A stretch of 6,057 nucleotides of DNA. Origin: JASFRS01 sp050114795. Its GTDB lineage: Bacteria; Pseudomonadota; Alphaproteobacteria; Sphingomonadales; CAKZYD01. Positions 1 to 4,725 of the stretch are shown piece by piece (the stretch's first letter is position 1; every line of letters starts with the position of its first letter). Made by a program: the position numbers and the translations under genes. The stretch lies in assembly GCA_050114795.1 (NCBI GenBank), contig JASFRS010000152.1:1-6057 (forward strand), given 5' to 3'. The notes under the pieces were generated by a model that worked only from the letters and a program-made list of their open reading frames with translations, made no database searches and had not been told where the DNA came from.

Positions 1-822
1 GGCGACAGGGACCCCGCTTGCAAGGGCTTCCAAATTGACCAGGCCGAATGTATCAGTCAAACTTGGAAAGACGAAAACATCGCCAATAGCATAATGCCGT
101 GCCAGATCTTCGCCGGTTTTGCGCCCTAGGAAATGTACCTCGGGAAAGGCCTGTCTTAGCGAGTTAAGCTGCGGTCCATCACCAATCACGATTTTCGTGC
201 CTGGAGATTTTAACTCAAGGAAAGCACGAATGTTCTTTTCCACTGACACGCGTCCAACATATAATAGAAAAGGCCTGGGTAAATGGTTCAATTCTGCGAT
301 GGTATCTTTGGGATAGAGTTTGAACAGTTCTAAATCCACCCCGCGTGACCAGCTTCTAATGGCGTGAAAACCATGAGATTTTAATTCCGCAGCAATAGAT
401 GGCGTTGCGACCATTACGGCCGAGGATGCGCTGTGAAACCAGCGCATAACACCATAAAGCCATTTTAGTGGCAGCCCTGTGCGAACATGAACATATTCAG
501 GGAATTTCGTATGATAAGCTGTGGTGAAGGACAAGCCGTGACGCTTGCAATAGCGCCGCGCTGCAAAACCTAAAGGGCCTTCTGTTGCAATGTGAATAGC
601 ATGTGGTTGAAAGGTGGAAATGCGTTCCCGCAACACCGAATCTGGCCACAAGGCGAGCCTGATTTCTGGATAAGTTGGGCAAGGGATTGTCTTGAATTCA
701 GCGGGGGATAGGATATCCACGTCTATGCCTTGGTCACGCAAGTGTTTGATGACCGTGTCCAGCGTACGGACCACCCCATTGACCTGGGGAAACCAGGCGT
801 CTGTTATCAAAGTGAGTTTCAT
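1..822 (-). CDS. Family-4 glycosyltransferase, Agt-like, 3' end cut by window edge
   Basis: Reading the minus strand from ATG at 822 gives 274 codons without a stop up to the window edge; roughly the last 100 residues of a usual GT4 enzyme are missing. Visible: N-terminal acceptor-domain start MKLTLITDAWFPQVNGVVRT (residues 1-20), the interdomain region, the nucleotide-sugar domain with YVGRVSVEKNI (188-198; Arg191 and Lys196 are the usual phosphate-contacting pair), GDGP (214-217), and the donor-binding motif DTFGLVNLE ending at Glu265, followed by ALASGVPVA. Asp257 stands where many GT4 enzymes have the first Glu of the EX7E motif; this is common in the subgroup. The start codon overlaps the stop of the upstream phosphoesterase gene (ATGA), so the two are probably translationally coupled. 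A weak GAAGG lies 10 nt before the start. Family knowledge: such genes beside a COG2908 phosphoesterase include Agt, which glycosylates diacylglycerol. The acceptor here is inferred, not shown; other GT4 acceptors are possible. Confidence 0.9.
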   Translation of the reverse strand, partial: MKLTLITDAWFPQVNGVVRTLDTVIKHLRDQGIDVDILSPAEFKTIPCPTYPEIRLALWPDSVLRERISTFQPHAIHIATEGPLGFAARRYCKRHGLSFTTAYHTKFPEYVHVRTGLPLKWLYGVMRWFHSASSAVMVATPSIAAELKSHGFHAIRSWSRGVDLELFKLYPKDTIAELNHLPRPFLLYVGRVSVEKNIRAFLELKSPGTKIVIGDGPQLNSLRQAFPEVHFLGRKTGEDLARHYAIGDVFVFPSLTDTFGLVNLEALASGVPVA

Positions 823-1736
823 GAGGGTAGCGCCTTCGTGCGCTTTTTAAGCCGGGCTTTGACATCATCTTGCTCTGCCCAGCGAAGAATTTCCATGCGG
901 CCATCAAAATGCTCAACCAAGGCAGTGCAGCTTTCAACCCAGTCGCCGTCATTATAATAAGTAATGCCTTGAATTTCCTTGATCTCTGCATGATGAATAT
1001 GGCCGCAAACGACGCCGTCTACCCCGCGTTCTGCAGCTTCATGGGCGACGGCTTCTTCAAAGCGGGAAATAAATTCGACCGCGTTTTTTACCTTGAGTTT
1101 TAGAAAAGCAGATAATGACCAATAGGGGAGGCCGAATATCCTGCGTATTGTGTTCACACTGTGATTAAGGCGTAACAGAAATTGGTAGCTGTAATCACCA
1201 AGAAAGGCGAGCCATCGAGCATATCGCACTACTGAATCAAAAGCATCGCCATGAAGAATAAGAAGTTTGCGACCGTCAGCAGTTTTGTGGATGGCCTCTT
1301 CAACTACATGAATGCCAGCAATATCGATGTCGAGATAGTCTCGCAATGCTTCATCGTGATTACCGGGGATATAATAGACCTGCGTGCCTTTCTTCGCGCA
1401 TTTCATTACGCGTCGGATGACATCGGTTTGAGCCTGGGACCAATAAGGCCCCTTGCGCTTAATTTGCCATCCGTCAATGATATCGCCGACGAGAAAGAGA
1501 TGTCGGCATTGGACGTTTTTTAAGAAATCCAAAAGATAGTCGGCTTTACAGCCTTTGGTGCCTAAATGCGTGTCTGAAATCCAGACACTGCGTACATGGC
1601 GTTTCCAATGGCCTGTTTCTTCATCGGAGTGTTTAGGTTCGCCAGGGTCAGGAAAGGGAAGTTTCAGCTTGGGTGATTTGGAACGAAAGGCCGTATCCGG
1701 ATTTTCGCTTTTTATAGCACGCAGCATAGAACTCAT
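819..1736 (-). CDS. COG2908 metallophosphoesterase, PlcP-like / UDP-2,3-diacylglucosamine diphosphatase-like
   Basis: A 305-residue calcineurin-type phosphoesterase. All metal-binding motifs are present: SDTH (54-57), GDIID (84-88), GNHD (125-128), HGD (162-164) and GHIH (245-248). The domain begins at about residue 49; residues 1-48 are a charged, proline-rich leader with no signal peptide. The segment YYNDGDWVESC (260-270) after GHIH is typical of the alphaproteobacterial branch. Databases usually name this branch UDP-2,3-diacylglucosamine diphosphatase (LpxH-like). The characterised PlcP enzymes, which cut phospholipids to diacylglycerol during phosphate limitation, belong to the same COG. 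The coupled GT4 gene, overlapping by 4 nt, favours PlcP, but LpxH activity in lipid A synthesis is not excluded. Start choice: ATG 1736 has GAGGTGA 9 nt upstream; Met4 is an alternative. The gene diverges from a diacylglycerol kinase-family gene across a short shared intergenic region. Confidence 0.92.
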   Translation of the reverse strand: MSSMLRAIKSENPDTAFRSKSPKLKLPFPDPGEPKHSDEETGHWKRHVRSVWISDTHLGTKGCKADYLLDFLKNVQCRHLFLVGDIIDGWQIKRKGPYWSQAQTDVIRRVMKCAKKGTQVYYIPGNHDEALRDYLDIDIAGIHVVEEAIHKTADGRKLLILHGDAFDSVVRYARWLAFLGDYSYQFLLRLNHSVNTIRRIFGLPYWSLSAFLKLKVKNAVEFISRFEEAVAHEAAERGVDGVVCGHIHHAEIKEIQGITYYNDGDWVESCTALVEHFDGRMEILRWAEQDDVKARLKKRTKALPS

Positions 1737-1739
1737 ATG

Positions 1740-1757
1740 TTGTCATCACCTCGTCAT
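1740..1757 (+). promoter_or_regulatory. Possible Pho box (PhoB-type direct repeat)
   Basis: TTGTCAT at 1740-1746 and TCGTCAT at 1751-1757 are two GTCAT-bearing heptamers with an 11-bp period, separated by CACC. The known PhoB site is CTGTCAT-N4-CTGTCAT; the two units match it at 6 and 5 of 7 positions. The orientation is toward the lipid kinase gene. Against it: it overlaps the minus-strand ribosome binding site, and the nearest -10-like hexamer (TATTAA, 1774-1779) lies 16 bp downstream rather than the usual 10-11. It would fit a phosphate-controlled lipid-remodelling locus but may be chance. Confidence 0.27.
1746..1752 (-). promoter_or_regulatory. Ribosome binding site of the phosphoesterase gene
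   Basis: On the minus strand GAGGTGA lies 9 nt before ATG 1736. It supports that start and means the 48-residue leader before the catalytic domain is probably translated. It overlaps the repeated GTCAT units described as a possible Pho box. Confidence 0.7.
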
Positions 1758-1813
1758 ATGTGGCTGACACGTCTATTAAACTGCTTTTGGTTCTACACGA
1801 GGGATTTGTCGAA

Positions 1814-1820
1814 GAGGTGA
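1814..1820 (+). promoter_or_regulatory. Ribosome binding site that sets the lipid kinase start
   Basis: GAGGTGA is followed, after CAGTT, by TTG at 1826; the GAGG core is 8 nt from that codon. The alternative GTG at 1760 has no purine-rich sequence before it. Translation from 1826 begins MRRKYFTLIHNPTAG, which matches how this enzyme family usually starts. Confidence 0.72.
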
Positions 1821-1825
1821 CAGTT

Positions 1826-2734
1826 TTGCGAAGAAAATATTTCACTCTTATACATAATCCCACCGCTGGGCCGCGGCGTTTGAAGAAGCTTTCCTCAGTT
1901 GTTTCCCTCCTGGAAGACCGTGGAGCTGTGGTGGAAATACTTCATACAAGGGCTGTTGGTCATGCTTCTGAATTGGCGTGTGAGCATATTGGGAAAACGG
2001 ATGCTGTTGTTGCCGTGGGTGGTGATGGCACTTTAGCTGAGGTTATTGGCGGGGTCGTTGGCTCTGGCCAACCGATGGGCCTTATTCCTATGGGTACGGC
2101 AAATTCAGCGGCCATTGATATGGGCTTGGCGTCGCGTATTAAAATACGCTGGTCTACGGTGATCGATACTTTGCTAAATGGGGATATGCGTCCTCTCTAT
2201 GTTGGTCGTGTCTCAAAAGGAGAAACCAGCCGTTATTTCATCCTAATGGTTGGTATTGGCTTTGATGGTGTTATTGTGCGGGATGTCAGTCATGGTATTA
2301 AGCAGCGCTGGGGGAAATGGGCTTATGCGCGGACCGGTTTGGCGACTTTTGCCTCATTTCAACCTGCCCAGCTTCAAGTTGATAGTGTGGACGCGCAGTG
2401 GGTTATCGCCACTAATGGTCAATTCTATGGCGGTCCGTTCCAGTTATCACAGGAGGCTAACCTTCTAAAGCCTGGGTTGAAAGTTTTAGCCGTAACGGTG
2501 AAGAATAAATGGCAGCTTTTGCGTGCGCTTTTTGATTTGGCGTGCGGGCGGCTTGAAAGTCAGAATTATGTGCGCTGCCTTAGTGGAAATCGCTTCGAAA
2601 TCAAATCCCAAGATATGTCAGATATTCCGGCTCAGGTGGACGGAGATTTCTTCGGAAATACGCCGGTTCATGTTGAATCTGTAGAAAAACCGCTATCTTT
2701 TCTTTTGCCAGGCCCAATTGATAAGAAAAAATAA
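1826..2734 (+). CDS. Diacylglycerol kinase / LCB5 (YegS-type) family lipid kinase
   Basis: A 302-residue protein from TTG 1826; an in-frame GTG at 1760 would add 22 residues that do not resemble the family. Domain order: NPTAG (residues 11-15), the nucleotide-binding VGGDGTLAEVIGG (GGDGT at 65-69), PMGTAN (88-93), GIGFDG (143-148) and the C-terminal β-domain signature QVDGDFFG (270-277). No membrane segment is evident, so this is the soluble DAGK_cat type rather than the small membrane DgkA. The family transfers the ATP γ-phosphate to diacylglycerol or related lipids, giving phosphatidic acid; the exact lipid cannot be told from sequence. It diverges from the phosphoesterase-glycosyltransferase pair, suggesting shared lipid metabolism in which diacylglycerol is returned to phospholipid synthesis. 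No terminator lies directly after the stop; the next one is the small-RNA terminator about 110 nt on, so transcripts may run into the small RNA. Confidence 0.92.
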   Translation: MRRKYFTLIHNPTAGPRRLKKLSSVVSLLEDRGAVVEILHTRAVGHASELACEHIGKTDAVVAVGGDGTLAEVIGGVVGSGQPMGLIPMGTANSAAIDMGLASRIKIRWSTVIDTLLNGDMRPLYVGRVSKGETSRYFILMVGIGFDGVIVRDVSHGIKQRWGKWAYARTGLATFASFQPAQLQVDSVDAQWVIATNGQFYGGPFQLSQEANLLKPGLKVLAVTVKNKWQLLRALFDLACGRLESQNYVRCLSGNRFEIKSQDMSDIPAQVDGDFFGNTPVHVESVEKPLSFLLPGPIDKKK

Positions 2735-2746
2735 ACTTGGTAGTCA

Positions 2747-2774
2747 TTGAATTTTTACTAATCACCCTTAGATT
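2747..2774 (+). promoter_or_regulatory. Candidate σ70 promoter of the small RNA
   Basis: TTGAAT (2747-2752), a 16-bp spacer and TAGATT (2769-2774) each match the σ70 consensus at 4 of 6 positions. The predicted transcription start at about 2780-2783 falls directly before the first stem of the small RNA at 2784. The agreement of promoter and RNA fold is the main support. It lies 12 nt after the lipid kinase stop. Confidence 0.45.
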
Positions 2775-2780
2775 CATAGA

Positions 2781-2869
2781 TGACGAGGGGAAGAGTATTA
2801 TCCTTTCGTTGCCCTTTACGGGCGTTTCCTCCCTGAACCTGGGCCAGTCGGTTGACTGGCTCTTTTTTT
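2781..2869 (+). ncRNA. mmgR: Small regulatory RNA of the αr8 (MmgR/suhB) family
   Basis: An RNA of about 89 nt can be folded by eye. A first stem CGAGGGGA/TCCTTTCG (2784-2791 with 2801-2808, two G·U pairs) has a 9-nt loop; a short hairpin GCCC-TTTAC-GGGC follows (2811-2823); then the unpaired 10-mer TTTCCTCCCT (2825-2834); then a terminator hairpin with a T-run (2841-2869). From memory of the family, αr8 RNAs have an ultraconserved UUUCCUCCCU and commonly lie beside an N-formylglutamate amidohydrolase gene; both are true here. The 10-mer is complementary to Shine-Dalgarno sequences, so the RNA probably blocks translation of target mRNAs, likely with Hfq binding at the U-rich 3' end. In Sinorhizobium the relative MmgR limits polyhydroxybutyrate storage. 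The 5' end is inferred from the promoter-like sequence. It could instead be released from the 3' UTR of the lipid kinase mRNA. Targets here are unknown. Confidence 0.85.
2841..2869 (+). terminator. Intrinsic terminator of the small RNA (and of the lipid kinase transcript)
   Basis: GGGCCAGTC (2841-2849), loop GGTT and GACTGGCTC (2854-2862) form a 9-bp stem with one G·U pair, followed directly by TTTTTTT (2863-2869). It works only for rightward transcription: on the minus strand the same hairpin is followed by AGGTTCAGG and no T-run. The last T's lie within the stop codon of the convergent gene. Confidence 0.92.
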
Positions 2870-3767
2870 ATTCGGCGGCCTCTGAAATTGCAGGTCGTGA
2901 TCTCGCCCAAGCCTTTGATTGCGCGCAAAGATCAGAGGAAAATTGCTGCAACTTGGCTTTTAAGCCATCAAAATTCTGCGTCTTTTCTATTTTTGTTTCA
3001 TCCATATAAAGAGGACGTGCAATTTCCAACTGGATACTGTGGATATTTAAATCAGGCTCACCATAGACCCGCGTATTATACCCACCTGCATAAGGGGCAT
3101 TTCTGACGGTTCGTAGCCCCAACGTATTTAATTTGTTTTCAATCCAATCGCTTATAAGAGGATTGCAGCTTGTCCCAAAGCGGTCGCCAATAACCACATC
3201 AACAGCATTATGTTTAACATGACGCTGATTTTGGAAAACGCTGGATGGCATGGAATGGCAATCAATCATTAAGGCGAAGCCATGCCTGTCATGACATTCA
3301 CTGCGAAGTTTCTCCAGCGTTGTGTGGAAAGGCCGGTAGATATCATTAAGGCGCCCTTCGGCGTCCTCAAGCTCCAGTGGCATGCCATAGATATGTAAGC
3401 CCGCCGCAACTACGCGTGGGATGGTGCCTAAACCTGCTTTCACGCGTTCAGAGAGGCTTATGCCAAGTCCGCTTAAGGGCTGTTTATACATGCGCGGGTC
3501 TAACTCTTCCGGCCCGCGATTTAAATCAAGATAAGCTCGTGGATAAACCGCATGGATGAGGGGTGCACCATAATCCCTTGCACAGGCAAATAATTCATCG
3601 ACAAAAGCGTCTTCCGAACGCCTTAGCGTCAGGGCATCTAGCTGTGATTGTTCGATGAAATGTTTCGGATAGTATCGACCGCTGTGAGGAGAGATGAATA
3701 CACAAGGTGCTGTCCAGCTTTTGGGCCGCAAAATTTCCACTGGCGCTTTGTCATGTTTCTCAGGCAT
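2868..3767 (-). CDS. N-formylglutamate amidohydrolase family protein
   Basis: A 299-residue protein of the FGase family (PF05013). Recognisable segments: FISPHSGRYYP (24-34), YLDLNRGPEELD (79-90), MIDCHSMPS (167-175), GDRFGTSC (194-201), APYAGGYNTRVYG (224-236) and the C-terminal HSIQLEIARPLYMDE (243-257). The conserved His residues in PHSG and DCHSMPS and Glu248 are likely metal or active-site residues. Characterised members (HutG) hydrolyse N-formyl-L-glutamate to glutamate and formate at the end of histidine breakdown. No other hut gene is nearby, so the real substrate is uncertain. The start at ATG 3767 places the first conserved motif at the usual distance from the N-terminus; the ribosome binding site is weak (GTGAAG, 5 nt spacing). 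The gene diverges from cpdR and converges on the small RNA gene, with its stop inside that gene's terminator. No minus-strand intrinsic terminator is visible after it. Confidence 0.9.
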   Translation of the reverse strand: MPEKHDKAPVEILRPKSWTAPCVFISPHSGRYYPKHFIEQSQLDALTLRRSEDAFVDELFACARDYGAPLIHAVYPRAYLDLNRGPEELDPRMYKQPLSGLGISLSERVKAGLGTIPRVVAAGLHIYGMPLELEDAEGRLNDIYRPFHTTLEKLRSECHDRHGFALMIDCHSMPSSVFQNQRHVKHNAVDVVIGDRFGTSCNPLISDWIENKLNTLGLRTVRNAPYAGGYNTRVYGEPDLNIHSIQLEIARPLYMDETKIEKTQNFDGLKAKLQQFSSDLCAQSKAWARSRPAISEAAE

Positions 3768-3873
3768 TATAGCTTCACTTTGGGGCCATATCCGCTTTAT
3801 CGTACCTTTAGTCTATCTTAAACTTAGGTGCGGCAAAAGTGGGTCTGTAGAGCAGAGATGGAATGAAGATATA
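3768..3873. promoter_or_regulatory. Divergent intergenic region between the amidohydrolase-family gene and cpdR
   Basis: These 106 bp must hold promoters for two divergent genes. The best rightward candidate for cpdR is TTGGGG (3780-3785), 17 bp, TACCTT (3803-3808), a poor match. No clear leftward promoter and no full CtrA site (TTAA-N7-TTAA) was found. The role follows from gene layout rather than from a strong motif. Confidence 0.4.
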
Positions 3874-4236
3874 ATGGCACGCATTCTTCTTGCAGAAGAT
3901 GATGACAGTTTACGTGTATTTCTCTCAAGAGCGCTTGAGCGTGCGGGGCATGAAGTGACTGATGTCGACCGAGGCACGAAGGCACTTCCCCATCTTGCTA
4001 AATCTGAATTTGACTTGTTGGTGACAGATATTGTCATGCCTGAAATGGATGGAATTGAGCTGGCCCAGCGGGCGGCGACTTTGGCCCCCAAAATGCGCGT
4101 CATGTTTATCACGGGATTCGCAGCCGTGGCCTTGAAGCGTCAGGCGGAAACGCCGCAGCAGGCAAAAGTTCTCTCCAAACCGTTTCATTTGCGCGATTTG
4201 GTTGGTGAAATTGAAAAGATATTATCAGCCGCCTAA
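3874..4236 (+). CDS. cpdR: CpdR, single-domain response regulator and ClpXP adaptor
   Basis: A 120-residue stand-alone receiver domain. It begins MARILLAEDDD with the acidic pocket at Glu8-Asp11, has the phospho-acceptor Asp52 in LLVTDIVMPEMDGIELA, the switch Thr80 in MFITGFAAVAL, and Lys102 in AKVLSKPFHLRDLV. These segments are nearly those of Caulobacter CpdR. Known role: unphosphorylated CpdR binds the ClpX N-terminal domain, helps place ClpXP at the cell pole and primes it to degrade PdeA and, with RcdA and PopA, CtrA; the CckA-ChpT phosphorelay switches it off. The protein ends in Ala-Ala, as in the Caulobacter protein, where the terminal residues mark CpdR itself for ClpXP. The reading frame is open upstream to 3694, but the 60 extra residues resemble no receiver domain and overlap the neighbouring gene, so ATG 3874 is used. 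Purine-rich GGAATGAAGA just upstream is a modest ribosome binding site. Confidence 0.95.
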   Translation: MARILLAEDDDSLRVFLSRALERAGHEVTDVDRGTKALPHLAKSEFDLLVTDIVMPEMDGIELAQRAATLAPKMRVMFITGFAAVALKRQAETPQQAKVLSKPFHLRDLVGEIEKILSAA

Positions 4237-4350
4237 ACCTTTCGAAAATATATGAACTTAACCTGACAACCCTGTGTGTTGGGGTGGACAAAGTGGGGCT
4301 ATGCCGTTTAGCCTGTGAGGCAATGAAATCTGGCTTTGGGAGGATTTATT
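4237..4350 (+). other. Leader region of the ergothioneine operon
   Basis: The 114 bp between cpdR and the DUF427 gene contain no tRNA and no intrinsic terminator. A small perfect hairpin, GCCT-GTG-AGGC (4311-4321), lies 30 nt before the gene. A weak promoter-like pair, TGGACA (4285-4290) with TTTAGC (4307-4312) 16 bp on, is possible. Whether the operon has its own promoter or is read from cpdR cannot be decided. Confidence 0.3.
4338..4344 (+). promoter_or_regulatory. Ribosome binding site that sets the DUF427 gene start
   Basis: GGGAGGA, a near-perfect Shine-Dalgarno sequence, lies 6 nt before TTG 4351. A start at the in-frame TTG 4336 would put this site inside the coding sequence, so 4351 is preferred. 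Confidence 0.8.
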
Positions 4351-4725
4351 TTGCGTTATCGCCATGAAGAGGCGAAGGCCCGGTTGAAATTTGAAGACAT
4401 CGCGCGTGACTTTGAAGTCGTGGCGGGATCTAAATTACTTGCCAAGGGTGCGCAATATCTTGTTTTAAAAGAGGGAAATTACTCTCCCGTCGCCTATATT
4501 CCGCGTTCATCAGTCTTGATGGCGCGTTTGAAGCCCAGCGAAACAACATCTATTTGCCCGTTTAAAGGGGAGGCCTCTTATTACTCTCTCCTTGACGAAC
4601 AAGGACAAATAAGCATTAAAGATATTGCTTGGTCTTATGAAAAACCTATTGATGAAGCGAAACAACTCGCTGGACATCTTGCATTTTATCCAAATAAAGC
4701 CGCTCTGACTGAGTCAACAAAATGA
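4351..4725 (+). CDS. DUF427 domain protein, first gene of the ergothioneine operon
   Basis: A 124-residue protein of the DUF427 (PF04248) family. The family core is clear: VAYIPRSSVLMARLKPSETT (47-66), the signature CPFKGEASYYSL (69-80), AWSYEKP (93-99) and HLAFYP (109-114). The single-domain, cytosolic form shows no signal peptide or membrane segment. The family has no settled biochemical function; the cysteine and lysine in CPFKG are strongly conserved. The start is TTG 4351, chosen from the GGGAGGA site upstream. Its stop overlaps the egtB start by 4 nt (ATGA), so it should be co-translated with the ergothioneine genes, which suggests but does not prove a part in ergothioneine metabolism or in related redox or stress defence. 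Confidence 0.88.
   Translation: MRYRHEEAKARLKFEDIARDFEVVAGSKLLAKGAQYLVLKEGNYSPVAYIPRSSVLMARLKPSETTSICPFKGEASYYSLLDEQGQISIKDIAWSYEKPIDEAKQLAGHLAFYPNKAALTESTK

Noticed and set aside
1251..1523. 90-codon open frame opposite the phosphoesterase gene
   Set aside because: Antisense to a gene with all catalytic motifs; no motif or ribosome binding site of its own.
1806..1823. Minus-strand Pho-box-like pair CTGTCAC-N4-TCGACAA
   Set aside because: The good half comes from the ribosome binding site of the kinase gene, the other half matches at 3 of 7, and no -10 lies at a suitable distance.
1760..1825. GTG start for the lipid kinase
   Set aside because: No ribosome binding site before it, and the 22 extra residues do not match the family; TTG 1826 has a good site.
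3694..3873. 60-residue in-frame extension before CpdR
   Set aside because: It overlaps the divergent gene and its promoter region and has no resemblance to a receiver domain; CpdR homologues start at MARILLAEDD-like sequence.
4269..4285. ACCC/GGGT hairpin after cpdR as a terminator
   Set aside because: Only 4 bp of stem, a 9-nt loop and no T-run follows.
4237..4350. Possible tRNA or other structured RNA gene
   Set aside because: No acceptor stem, T-loop motif or cloverleaf could be built; only one 4-bp hairpin is present.
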